This document shows, one piece after another, positions 51,507 to 59,916 of a DNA stretch of 64,000 nucleotides. Under the pieces are notes generated by a model. It searched no databases, was not told the origin of the DNA, and saw only the letters and a list, made by a program, of their open reading frames with translations. Source of the DNA: Cohnella algarum. GTDB taxonomy: Bacteria; Bacillota; Bacilli; Paenibacillales; Paenibacillaceae. A program made the translations under genes and the position numbers. Every line of letters begins with the position of its first letter. The first letter of the stretch is position 1. The DNA lies in assembly GCF_016937515.1 (NCBI RefSeq), contig NZ_JAFHKM010000002.1, positions 5,451,001 to 5,515,000 of the forward strand. The letters run 5' to 3'.

Positions 51507-52561
51507 ACGCATGGATCGAAAAGCTTCGGTCGACCTGGGGCGAACGGTTCCGCTTGCGGCCCGCCGGCGGAGAAGCGGCCGAAGGAGCGGCGCAGGCTGC
51601 CGTTCGCGCGCCCTCGCCGTTCTGGGTCATGGTGCAGAAAGAATTCGGGGACCACATACGGAGCTGGCGCTTCATCATCCTGATGTCGATCGTGACGCTC
51701 GCGTGTTTCGGCTCCATCTATACGGCCGTAACCGCCCTGAAAAGCGGTTCGGCGGCCTCGGCCGGAAGCGACACGTTTCTGTTTCTGCGCATGTTCACCG
51801 AGTCGGACGGATCGCTGCCCAACTTTTTGACGTTTATGTCGTTTTTGGCGCCGCTCATCGGCATCGCGATCGGCTTTGACGCCGTCAATTCCGAACGAAA
51901 CAAGGGAACGCTCGGGCGCCTGCTGTCGCAGCCGATCTATCGCGACGATTTTCTGATCGCCAAGTTCGTCGCCGGGCTGCTGCTCATCGCGGTCGTCATT
52001 TTCTCGCTCGGCTTTCTCGTCATGGGCATGGGGCTGTTTACGATCGGCTATCCGCCGACGCCCGAGGAATTTTGGCGCGTCGTCGTCATGCTGGTCATGA
52101 CGATCGTCTATGTCGGCTGGTGGCTGAACCTGTCGATCTTTTTCTCGGCGCGGTTCCGCCAGGCGGCGACCTCGGCGCTTTCCGGGATTGCGGTCTGGAT
52201 CTTTTTTCTCGTGTTCTACAGTATGATCGTCAATCTCGTCGGCAATCTCCTCATCTCTTCCGACATGGCGGACGTGCAGTCGTACATCGACGCGCAAAGC
52301 AACCTGACGCTGCTGTCGCGGCTGTCTCCCTCGTATTTGTTCCAGGAGGCGACCTCGACCCTGCTGTATCCGGACGTCCGGACGCTCAATCCGTTCGTGA
52401 CGCAGGATCAGGCCTATCTCGCCGTCAACGCGCCGCTTTCGTTCGGCCAGAGCCTGCTGCTCGTATGGCCGCAGGTGACGGCGCTCGTCGCGGAAACGGC
52501 GCTTATCTTCGCCGTTTCCTACGTGACGTTCATGCGGCAGGAAGTCCGCTCGCGCTCCTGA
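51503..52561 (+). CDS. ABC-2 type transporter permease
   Basis: The 352-residue protein has six hydrophobic segments, the ABC-2 type phrase [21 protein letters not shown] near the middle and a C-terminal helix with YVTFMRQE. It would form the membrane channel for the frameshifted ATPase, and with the NEW3 protein make an export system whose substrate is unknown. Its GTG overlaps the ATPase stop (GTGA). A strong terminator follows. Confidence 0.9.
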   Translation: MNAWIEKLRSTWGERFRLRPAGGEAAEGAAQAAVRAPSPFWVMVQKEFGDHIRSWRFIILMSIVTLACFGSIYTAVTALKSGSAASAGSDTFLFLRMFTESDGSLPNFLTFMSFLAPLIGIAIGFDAVNSERNKGTLGRLLSQPIYRDDFLIAKFVAGLLLIAVVIFSLGFLVMGMGLFTIGYPPTPEEFWRVVVMLVMTIVYVGWWLNLSIFFSARFRQAATSALSGIAVWIFFLVFYSMIVNLVGNLLISSDMADVQSYIDAQSNLTLLSRLSPSYLFQEATSTLLYPDVRTLNPFVTQDQAYLAVNAPLSFGQSLLLVWPQVTALVAETALIFAVSYVTFMRQEVRSRS

Positions 52562-52584
52562 TGCGGGCGGCCGCAAACGAACCG

Positions 52585-52622
52585 CCCTCCGGCTGCCGCC
52601 TGGCGAGCCGGAGGGCTTTTTT
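52585..52622 (+). terminator. Terminator after the ABC permease gene
   Basis: CCCTCCGGCT pairs with AGCCGGAGGG around an 11-base loop, followed by CTTTTTTG on the plus strand. Confidence 0.9.
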
Positions 52623-52662
52623 GGGGGAATGGGAGGACTCGGCGCATCGGAGATAACCTTTG

Positions 52663-52712
52663 TTGGAATTTATCCGATTAATAAATGCCGGTTTCGATTG
52701 GACAAATTCCAC
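52663..52712. repeat. Array 2 of TTGGAY..RTCCAA repeats (two units)
   Basis: A forward unit TTGGAATTTATCC at 52663 and a reversed unit TTGGACAAATTCC at 52698 lie head to head in the spacer after the ABC operon. They belong to the family at 23617 and 59369 and have lost some arm symmetry. Confidence 0.8.
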
Positions 52713-52756
52713 TGAAGCTGCGCCAACTCCACGCTCGCCGATGACGAAGCTCCGCC

Positions 52757-52797
52757 AACAAAAACGCGCCGCCGGAGCTTCCTCCGGCGGCGCGTTG
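52757..52797 (-). terminator. Terminator after the 66-residue membrane protein gene
   Basis: On the minus strand ACGCGCCGCCGGA pairs with TCCGGCGGCGCGT and is followed by TTTTGTT, just after the stop codon. Confidence 0.85.
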
Positions 52798-52810
52798 ATG
52801 CTATCGGTTA

Positions 52811-53011
52811 TCATCCGTTCCACAGCATGAGCAGCACGACGACCGCGATAATGCCGAGGATATAAATCCCTCCGAGACGAAGCCATTTCCGGCCGGTTTG
52901 CTGGAAATAACGGGGATCCTCTTCCCGATTGCTCTTCGACTGGCCGATGACGATCGTCGCCGCCAGACCGATCGCGATAATCGCGACTCCCGCGGCCAAT
53001 AACCACCCCAT
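52811..53011 (-). CDS. Small two-helix membrane protein
   Basis: The 66-residue protein has two membrane helices (WLLAAGVAIIAIGLAATIVI and GGIYILGIIAVVVLLMLW) joined by a charged loop (SKSNREEDPRYFQQTGRKW). It is probably a small inner-membrane protein with unknown role. The start codon is uncertain: ATG 53011 has a weak ribosome-binding site, and an in-frame ATG 15 codons upstream sits on a TATAAT box, so I prefer 53011. A strong terminator follows. Confidence 0.6.
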   Translation of the reverse strand: MGWLLAAGVAIIAIGLAATIVIGQSKSNREEDPRYFQQTGRKWLRLGGIYILGIIAVVVLLMLWNG

Positions 53012-53153
53012 CCTGATCACCGCCAACTTGTCATTTCGTTCGCGAAGCAATTCCATTATAAATGACTTGCGCCTTCCGCGCACCAGCCATTCGCGAACGC
53101 CGGGCCCGTCCATCGGGATGAACGCCGGAGCCGCGTGCATCGGCTCGATCGCT

Positions 53154-54805
53154 TCACTCGACCGAATAAATCCGCGCTTCGTGCGGACGAAGCGTCGCGG
53201 GAAGCCCGGACTGCCCGACGTCCGCCGGATAATTGGCGAGCAGCAGCCGCACGTTCGCGCCGCGCAGCCTTGCCGGCCATTCGAGAGGGCTCGGCTCGTC
53301 CGAGTGGTTCAGCGCGATCAGCCAGGTCGTCCCCCCAGCGTGCGCGTGTATACGTACAGCCGCTCGTCGTCCATCCATTCGGGAAGCTCCGCGAAGTCTC
53401 CGTACGCCATGACGTCGTTCTCCTTGCGGATCCGGATCAGCTGTTGATAATACCGGTAGACCGAATCCGGGGCCGCCAAATCCTTGGCCGCATTAAGGTC
53501 CCGGTAGTTCGGATTGACGCGGATCCACGGCGTGCCGGTCGTAAAGCCGGCGTTCGGCGAATCGTCCCATTGCATCGGCGTCCGGGAATTGTCGCGGCTG
53601 AGCGGCTGCAGGCTCCGCAGCGCTTCTTGCGGATCGGCGCCGCCCCCGACGAGCTCCGCGTACTTGTTTTTCATCGCGATGTCGTCGTATTCCTCGATCG
53701 AGCCGAAGCGCACGCCGGTCATCCCGATTTCCTCGCCCTGATAAATATAGGGCACGCCGGGCAGCGTGTGGAGCATCGTCGCGAGCAGCTTGGCGGACTG
53801 GACGCGGTAAGGCCCGTCGTTGCCGTAACGGCTCACCTGGCGCGTATGGTCGTGGTTGTTCAAAAACTGCGAGTTCGTGCCTTTTCCCCAAAGTCCTTCG
53901 TACCATCGGCGCTGAATCCGCTTGAAGCGGAGCATGTCCCATTCCGGCATTTCGTCGCAAATTTCGAAGTGGAAAAGCATGTTCAGCTCGCCCCGGTCTT
54001 CCCCGACGAACTTCAGCCCCTCCTCCGGGGTCACGAACGCGGCTTCGCCGACCGTGACGATATCGTAACGGGCGAACGTCCGCTCGTTCATCTCGCGCAA
54101 ATAATCGTGCAGCCCGGGGTTGTTCGTCAAATACCGGATATCCGCGGGGTTTTCCGCGTCGGGAAACCCGTCGGGCTTGGCCAGCAGCGCGATCGCGTCC
54201 AGCCGGAAGCCGTCGATTCCCTTGTCCAGCCAAAACCTCATCGTCCGGTAGATTTCCTCGCGCAGCTCGGGGTTGCGCCAGTTCAAATCCGGCTGCTCGG
54301 AGGCGAACGAGTGAAAATAGTACTGCTCCGTCCGCTCGTCCCACGTCCAGGCCGACGGAGAGAAGTAGGAGCGCCAGTTGTTCGGCGCCCCGCCGTCCTT
54401 CGGATCCTTCCATATATACCAATCCCGCTTCGGATTGTCGCGGGACGAGCGCGACTCGACGAACCACGGATGCCGATCCGACGTATGATTGACGACCATG
54501 TCCATCATCAGCTTCATTCCGCGCCGGTGCGTCTCGCGAAGCAGCCGCTCCCACGTCTCCATCGTGCCGGCCTTTGCCATGACGGTTTCGTAATTCGAAA
54601 TGTCGTAGCCGTTGTCCCGGTCGGGCGATTCGTACACCGGGTTCAGCCAGACGATATCGACGCCCAAGTCCCGGATATGGTCGAGCTTGCGGATCACCCC
54701 TTCGAGGTCGCCGCAGCCGTCGCCGTCCGAATCGTAAAAGCTTCTCCAATACACCTGATACACGACCGCTTTTTTCCACCATGCCTGGTTTGCGGCTGCC
54801 GCCAT
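53154..54805 (-). pseudogene. GH13 alpha-glucosidase, frameshifted near the C-terminus
   Basis: The main frame (to about 53318) is a GH13 oligo-1,6-glucosidase/alpha-glucosidase with DIVWLNPVY, DMVVNHTS, the nucleophile GFRLDAI, the acid/base VGEA and NNHDHTR. It leaves frame in a run of six G (53332-53337 on the minus strand); with one more G the sequence continues as GTTWLIALNHSDEP to ARIYSVE at 53154, the normal C-terminal beta domain. The intact length would be about 550 residues. The sequence does not show whether this is mutation, phase variation or sequencing error. It lies 47 bases after the sugar permease genes. Confidence 0.9.
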
Positions 54806-54852
54806 AGGTTCAACCCCCGTTCGTTTCTTTGGATGTCTTGGCGGGCGATCGC

Positions 54853-55689
54853 TTATTTTACCGCGCCGGCGGCAATGCCCTTAATGATGTATTTTTGCGC
54901 GAACATATAGAAAATGACGACCGGAATAATCGTCAGCGTCAGCCCGGCCATCGCGAGATTCCACTGAATCGTAAATTCGCCGAAGAAATAGAACGTCGAC
55001 AGCGGAATCGTCCTCAAGCCTTTGTCCGACAGCGTCAGCGAAGGCAGCAAATAATCGTTCCACATGGCGATGACGTCGAGAATCGCGACGGTGATCGTGA
55101 TCGTTTTGAGCATCGGAAACACGATCCGCCAGAACACGCCGAATTTGCTGCAGCCGTCGAGCGTGGCCGCTTCCTCCAGCGCGACCGGCACCGACTTGAT
55201 GAAGCCGTGGTACAGAAACACCGCCATGCTGGCGTGAAAGCCGACGTTCATGAAAATCAGGCCGCCGTGCGTGTTCAGCATCGGGATGTGAAGGTGGGTG
55301 CGGATCCAGTCCATCACCTGCATCAGCGGCATCATCAACGTTTGGAACGGAATGAGCATTGTCGAAACGAAGACGAGAAAAATGACGCGGCTCAAGGCGT
55401 TGTCGGTCCGCACGAGCATCCAAGCCGTCATCGAGGCGAGGACGACGACGAACAGGACCGACACGAGCGTCACGAACAGCGAGTTGCCGAAAGCGGTAAA
55501 AAAGTTCATCTTGTCCATCGCTTCCGCATAGTACTCGAAGCTGAAGGAGGACGGGAGCGCAAGGGCGTTCTTGTACAGCTCCGCCCGGTTTTTGAACGAG
55601 TTGACGAGCATGATGTAGATCGGCGACAGGAAGGCCAGCGACAAAAGGACAAGCAGCGCTCCGAGCGCCGTGCGGCTTGTTGTCTTCAT
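54853..55689 (-). CDS. Carbohydrate ABC transporter permease (MalG type)
   Basis: The 278-residue protein has six membrane helices and the inner-loop EAA motif EEAATLDGCSKFGVFWRIVFP, typical of sugar permeases of the MalG class. It pairs with the MalF-type permease whose stop overlaps its ATG by one base (TGATG). ATG 55689 follows GGGAGGT. An alpha-glucosidase gene follows, which suggests maltose or isomalto-oligosaccharide uptake. Confidence 0.93.
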   Translation of the reverse strand: MKTTSRTALGALLVLLSLAFLSPIYIMLVNSFKNRAELYKNALALPSSFSFEYYAEAMDKMNFFTAFGNSLFVTLVSVLFVVVLASMTAWMLVRTDNALSRVIFLVFVSTMLIPFQTLMMPLMQVMDWIRTHLHIPMLNTHGGLIFMNVGFHASMAVFLYHGFIKSVPVALEEAATLDGCSKFGVFWRIVFPMLKTITITVAILDVIAMWNDYLLPSLTLSDKGLRTIPLSTFYFFGEFTIQWNLAMAGLTLTIIPVVIFYMFAQKYIIKGIAAGAVK

Positions 55690-56570
55690 CAGAACTGGAC
55701 CTCCCTTTTCTTCGTGATGATGACCTGCGTCAGCGTGACGGCCGCCACCAGGACGAAAAAGACGATCGCTTTCGCCTGTCCGAGCCCGTAATTGCCGTAG
55801 CCGAAAATTTCGTTGTAAATGTTCATCGCGAACAGCTCCGTCGCGTTGTTCGGCCCGCCCTTCGTCAGCGACAGGTTGACGTCGAATATTTTGAAGGCGC
55901 CCGACAGCGTCAGGAACAAGCATATCGTAAAGGAGGGCATCAGCAGCGGGAAGATGATTTTCGTCAGCCGGTGCCACAAATTCGCCCCGTCGACTTTGGC
56001 GGCTTCGTTCAGTTCGTCGGGAATGCCTTGTATGCCCGCGATGTACACCACCATCGTATAGCCCGCCATCTGCCACGTAAAGACGATCACCATCGCGTAC
56101 AGCGCGAACTGCGGGTGAATGAGCCAATTAAAGAAAACCGATTCCATGCCCGTCTTTTCCCCGATGAACTTGAACGCGTCCGTAAAAATGAACTGCCAGA
56201 TGTAGCCGAGAATAAGGCCGCCGATCAGGTTCGGCATGAAAAACATCGTTCGCGCCGCGTTGCCGCCGCGCAGCTTCGACGTAACGAGCAGCGAAAAGAC
56301 GAGTCCGAGCAGGTTGACGAGCACGAGCGCCAGCACCGTAAATTCGATCGTCCGCCAAGCCGAAGTCAGAAAGCGCTCGTCGCGAAGCAGGTCGGCATAG
56401 TTGGCGAAGCCGACGAACACCTTCGGATTGGCGGGAATGCCGTCCCAACTGACGAAGGAATAGGCGATCCCGATAAAAAACGGAATGATGACCACGGTCG
56501 TAAAAACGATCAGCAGCGGCAGCGTAAACAGCGCGTACCAGGCTCTTTCTTTGCGTTTTCGTGTCGTCAC
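55689..56570 (-). CDS. Carbohydrate ABC transporter permease (MalF type)
   Basis: The 293-residue protein has six membrane helices and the EAA loop NEAAKVDGANLWHRLTKIIFP, as expected for the MalF-type subunit of a CUT1 sugar transporter. It lies between the binding-protein gene (91 bases upstream) and the MalG-type gene. No ATPase gene is present in the operon, so a shared MsmK/MsmX-type ATPase encoded elsewhere is probably used, as is usual for such systems in Firmicutes. Confidence 0.93.
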   Translation of the reverse strand: MTTRKRKERAWYALFTLPLLIVFTTVVIIPFFIGIAYSFVSWDGIPANPKVFVGFANYADLLRDERFLTSAWRTIEFTVLALVLVNLLGLVFSLLVTSKLRGGNAARTMFFMPNLIGGLILGYIWQFIFTDAFKFIGEKTGMESVFFNWLIHPQFALYAMVIVFTWQMAGYTMVVYIAGIQGIPDELNEAAKVDGANLWHRLTKIIFPLLMPSFTICLFLTLSGAFKIFDVNLSLTKGGPNNATELFAMNIYNEIFGYGNYGLGQAKAIVFFVLVAAVTLTQVIITKKREVQF

Positions 56571-56661
56571 ATCGATTCACCGCTTTCCGGATGATAAAAC
56601 GAAAACCTAACCCGTAAGGCGGCGTTAGGTTCTCGCGGGTAACGCTTGCAGCCGAAGCCGA

Positions 56662-57960
56662 TTATTTGGCGCCTTTCGCCCACGCGGCGTCGAGGTTGGC
56701 CAGGAACTGCTCGCCGGTCATGTCCTTGTTCAGGAAAAATTCCTGCGCGGCCGGAGCCAAATCGTTGACGATGATCCCTTGCGGGAAGTAGTTCATCGCC
56801 CATGGAATCGTTTCACCGCTGTTCGTCGCTTCGTAAACCGCCTGTGACAGCGGATCGAGATTTTCCGCTTCGATGTTGGTCATCGCCGGGATGAACTTGA
56901 ATTCGTTCACGATCGCGTTTTTGCCCGTTTCGCTCGTGAACATCCAGTTCAGGAACGCGTTGGCGGCCTTGATTTGATCCGCGCTCGCCTTGGCGTTGAC
57001 AACCCAGTTGCTGGCGACGCCGACGGCGATTTTGTCGTTGCCGGAAAGCGGAAGCGCCGTCATGCCGATGTCGAAGCCGAGGTCGCCGAAGTCCGCAAGC
57101 ATGCCGTAGCTCCAGTTGCCTTGATGAACCATGGCCGTTTCGCCGACGGCGAAGTCGCCCATCTGGGTGTCGTATTTCACTTCGAGCGGATTTTCCGCGT
57201 TGGCGCGAATCGCCTCCAAGAATCGGGCGAATTCCTGGAACTCCTTCGTGTCGGCCATCTTGACCTCGCCGTTGTTCAGCTTGGCGATGAAATCCTGCGG
57301 ATCGGCCTGCAGCGCGAACGGCGTGTTCATGATGTGGCCGATGAGGAAGTAAGCTTCCTGGGACAGGCTGATGCCGTTTTTGCCTTCCGCCTTGAATTTC
57401 TCCAGCAGCTGCGTGAACGAAGCCAGGTCCGTCATTTGCTGCGGATCGACCAGACTCTTGTTGTAGACGAGCCCGAAGCCTTCCACCCCGTAAGGAACGC
57501 CGACGACTTTGTCGCCATCCTTGAGCGCCATGTCGGGCGCGATGTTTTTCGCATAGTCTTCATTGCTCAGATCCGCGAAATAAGACTTGAACTTTTCCGC
57601 CTCTTCCCCGGTGGCGACGCTGAACACGGTCGGCCCTTCGCCCGCCGTCAGCTTGGCCTGCAGCTGCGTCGCGTAAGCGTCGCCGGCCGAGCCCCACACT
57701 TCCACTTCGTTTCCGGTTTCTTCCTTATATTTCTCTGCTAGCGCTTCCAAAGGCTCGGCAATTTCGACCTTCGATTGGAACAGCGAGATTTTCACCTGCT
57801 TTTCGGCGGCGCCGCCCGGCGACGCCTCGGGAGACGACGTGCTGGAAGCGGTCGGAGAACCGGCTCCCGCATTCCCGTTCGACGAGCCCCCGCAAGCGCT
57901 CAAAACTCCGATCATGGCCGACACGGTTAGTAAAATTATCGATCTTTTTACTTTCCTCAT
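56662..57960 (-). CDS. Sugar-binding lipoprotein of an ABC transporter
   Basis: The 432-residue protein has a lipoprotein signal peptide (IILLTVSAMIGVLSACGG) with a lipobox LSAC, so it is anchored to the outer face of the membrane, a serine/glycine linker, then a family 1 solute-binding fold (YGVEGFGLVYNK, MVHQGNWSYGMLADFGDLG). It delivers alpha-glucosides or related sugars to the two permeases. It is the first gene of the operon and has a near-consensus promoter upstream. Confidence 0.94.
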   Translation of the reverse strand: MRKVKRSIILLTVSAMIGVLSACGGSSNGNAGAGSPTASSTSSPEASPGGAAEKQVKISLFQSKVEIAEPLEALAEKYKEETGNEVEVWGSAGDAYATQLQAKLTAGEGPTVFSVATGEEAEKFKSYFADLSNEDYAKNIAPDMALKDGDKVVGVPYGVEGFGLVYNKSLVDPQQMTDLASFTQLLEKFKAEGKNGISLSQEAYFLIGHIMNTPFALQADPQDFIAKLNNGEVKMADTKEFQEFARFLEAIRANAENPLEVKYDTQMGDFAVGETAMVHQGNWSYGMLADFGDLGFDIGMTALPLSGNDKIAVGVASNWVVNAKASADQIKAANAFLNWMFTSETGKNAIVNEFKFIPAMTNIEAENLDPLSQAVYEATNSGETIPWAMNYFPQGIIVNDLAPAAQEFFLNKDMTGEQFLANLDAAWAKGAK

Positions 57961-58002
57961 CTGGTCTTCCCCCTCGTTTTTAGTGAATGGAGTAAAACTT
58001 TA

Positions 58003-58019
58003 TTAAAATACGCTTTACA
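58003..58019. promoter_or_regulatory. Possible LacI-type operator of the sugar operon
   Basis: On the minus strand TGTAAAGCGTATTTTAA is an imperfect palindrome with a central CG, just downstream of the operon's -10 box. It resembles TAAAACGTTTTA in front of the lacI gene and could be the same repressor's site. Confidence 0.4.
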
Positions 58020-58024
58020 CCCCC

Positions 58025-58053
58025 ATCATATGCAAACATTAAAGCGCTGTCAA
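58025..58053 (-). promoter_or_regulatory. Sigma-A promoter of the sugar ABC operon
   Basis: On the minus strand TTGACA and TATGAT are spaced exactly 17 bases apart, about 65 bases before the binding-protein start. The spacer contains AGCGCT, and ACCGGT lies just upstream of the -35; both are palindromes that could bind a LacI protein. Confidence 0.8.
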
Positions 58054-58135
58054 CCGGTTTTGGTAGCGTTATCAGTAAATTTTAAGTAAAATATTTAGTA
58101 AAACATAGATTAGTCAATAAATTTTGTTCGCAAAA

Positions 58136-59104
58136 TTACCGCGTCGTTTTTCGCCACTTGATGCCTGCGCCGATTTTGAACGGCATCGTGCTTTCCGTCC
58201 CCTGAATCATTTCGAGCAGTTTCTTCGCCGCCAGGTAGCCGCTTTCGTAGCGCGGAATCGAAATCGTCGTCAGCCCGGCGACGGCGGCCGTTTCCGAATC
58301 GTCGAAGCCGGTCACCGCCACGTCTTCCGGCACGCGGACGCCGTTTTCCTCGAACGCCCGGATCGCGCCCAATGCCATATTGTCGCTCGCGCAGACGAGC
58401 ATTTCCGGCAAATCGTTGCTGAGCAGCATCAGCTTGGCCGCCTGATAGCCGCTGTTTTCGCGGTAGTTGCCGTGATAGTAATGCTTCTGGTCGAAGGCGA
58501 TCCCGTTTTTTGCAAGCGTTTCCACAAGGGCGGCGAACCGCTCCTTGTTATCGAGCGTAAAACTGTGTCCCCCGATGAAGCCGAATTTGCGGTAGCCTTT
58601 GTCGACGAGGGCCTGCACCATCTCGCACATGATCGGATAGTTGTCCACGATGACGCTTTTGGCGTTGACCCGGTCGCTTTCGAGAATCCGGTCCATCATC
58701 ACGACGGGCATGCCGGGACCGGCCGCGGAAACGAGCGCCTCGTCCGTCATGCTTCCGTCGAGGATGATCGCTCCGCTCGCAAAACTCGGCCGCAGGAAGC
58801 TTTCGCTGGACGAATGGGTGCAGATAATAAAATCGTACCCGTTTTCCGTCAGGCAATCGCTCAGCCCCTGAATGATTTTCAAATAAAAATCGCGGTCGAA
58901 ATCGCTGTATATGAACACGATCGTGCGGCTCGCCCCCGCCCGTCCCTTTTTCGCCTCCGCCGCGGGGCTGTAACCGTATTCGGCGCAAATTCGAAGAACC
59001 TTTTCCCGCGTCTCCTTCCCCACGTTTTTGCGTCCGTTGAGCACGTTGGAAACGGTGGAAATCGACACCTCCGCCATTTTGGCGATTTCCTTCAGTCCGA
59101 CCAT
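58136..59104 (-). CDS. LacI family transcriptional regulator
   Basis: The 322-residue protein has an N-terminal helix-turn-helix with hinge helix (EIAKMAEVSISTVSNVL, then NVGKETREKVLRICAEYGY) and a periplasmic-binding-like effector domain (YHGNYRENSGYQAAKLML, AVTGFDDSETAAVAGLTTIS). It most likely represses the adjacent sugar ABC/alpha-glucosidase operon, which is on the same strand directly downstream. ATG 59104 follows GGAGGT; a codon five positions upstream lies inside that site. Confidence 0.92.
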   Translation of the reverse strand: MVGLKEIAKMAEVSISTVSNVLNGRKNVGKETREKVLRICAEYGYSPAAEAKKGRAGASRTIVFIYSDFDRDFYLKIIQGLSDCLTENGYDFIICTHSSSESFLRPSFASGAIILDGSMTDEALVSAAGPGMPVVMMDRILESDRVNAKSVIVDNYPIMCEMVQALVDKGYRKFGFIGGHSFTLDNKERFAALVETLAKNGIAFDQKHYYHGNYRENSGYQAAKLMLLSNDLPEMLVCASDNMALGAIRAFEENGVRVPEDVAVTGFDDSETAAVAGLTTISIPRYESGYLAAKKLLEMIQGTESTMPFKIGAGIKWRKTTR

Positions 59105-59119
59105 TTCGGCGACCTCCAA

Positions 59120-59131
59120 TAAAACGTTTTA
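59120..59131. promoter_or_regulatory. Palindromic LacI-type operator before lacI
   Basis: TAAAACGTTTTA is a perfect 12-base palindrome with central CG, the usual form of LacI-family operators. It lies 15 bases upstream of the regulator's ATG and downstream of its -10, so the regulator probably represses itself. Confidence 0.7.
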
Positions 59132-59139
59132 ATAATTTA

Positions 59140-59168
59140 ACTATAACAACGGTTTATTTTTTTGTAAA
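59140..59168 (-). promoter_or_regulatory. Sigma-A promoter of the lacI gene
   Basis: On the minus strand TTTACA and TATAGT are spaced 17 bases apart, directly upstream of the TAAAACGTTTTA operator. Confidence 0.65.
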
Positions 59169-59368
59169 TTTTACTTTTGTGGAAAATGGCGAATTTTCTT
59201 AAGCGATTGCGGCAAAGTTTGTTTCGAGGGGGGAAGCGAATTTCGAGTTCGCCGCATCATCGTTCGCTTGGGCGCGACAATTTCGGCGATTTTGGGGTTG
59301 GCTTGCTCGGAAGTTTTTCAATAAAAAGAACTCCTGAACGGGATGACGTTGGGTTCGTCGAAGCTTGG

Positions 59369-59547
59369 TTGGATTTTGTCCAATCAAAACCGGTATTTTC
59401 ACGAAATACGTTATCTTCGCTGGATTTTGTCCAATCTGGCGAGGCCTTTTCCGCGTTTTTGCCCAAATTTCATGCTTCTCGTTGGATAAAATCCACTCTG
59501 GACAACGGTTTCCCCGTTTTCTGCTCCCTCGATTGGACAAAATCCAA
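59369..59547. repeat. Array 3 of TTGGAY..RTCCAA repeats (four units)
   Basis: Units are TTGGATTTTGTCCAA at 59369, CTGGATTTTGTCCAA at 59420, then reversed TTGGATAAAATCCAC at 59482 and TTGGACAAAATCCAA at 59533. Spacing is about 51-62 bases. Two forward units followed by two reversed units repeats the arrangement of array 1. Confidence 0.9.
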
Positions 59548-59693
59548 CATAAGTTCCCTGCGCTTGGACTGCCCCCTCCTCATCCCCTAATTTTCTACAA
59601 AACTCTTTAGCTAGATAAAGACTTGAATTTTCCGACTATGCCAAAAAACCATCCGAGTCGGGTGGCGGAATACCTTCTCTTCCCGTCCGTCGA

Positions 59694-59772
59694 CCGCCGA
59701 CATGCAGCGGTACGCCGGTGCCGGGACGTCTGCCCACGGACCGCCGACATGCAGCGGTACGCCGGTGCCGGA
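59694..59772. repeat. 47-bp period direct repeat
   Basis: CCGCCGACATGCAGCGGTAC followed by CGCCGGTGCCGG occurs at 59694 and again at 59741. The intervening bases differ. No gene is associated. Confidence 0.75.
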
Positions 59773-59833
59773 GCATCCGTGCGCAAGGGGCCCGGCTGTA
59801 TCGCGCACGGTACAAGCCAGAGCCCCGCGTGAC

Positions 59834-59916
59834 GTCAAGACCGGCCGCGCTCTCGGGCCATCTCCTGCGCGATGAGATGTCAAGCCCGGCCGCGTTCGGC
59901 CATCTCCTGCACGATG
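59834..59916. repeat. Short duplication of the 3' end of the peptidase gene
   Basis: The last roughly 38 bases of the M20 peptidase gene with its stop (59879-59916) are repeated in altered form at 59834-59874 (GTCAAG..CCGGCCGCG..GGCCATCTCCTGC), immediately downstream. Confidence 0.65.

Larger units (their letters stand above)
59169..59879. other. Gene-free stretch between lacI and the M20 peptidase
   Basis: About 700 bases hold no convincing gene. The left part contains repeat array 3 (59369-59547). The right part has two copies of a 30-base word, CCGCCGACATGCAGCGGTAC plus CGCCGGTGCCGG, at 59694 and 59741, and then a damaged copy of the end of the peptidase gene (59834-59874). Confidence 0.7.
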
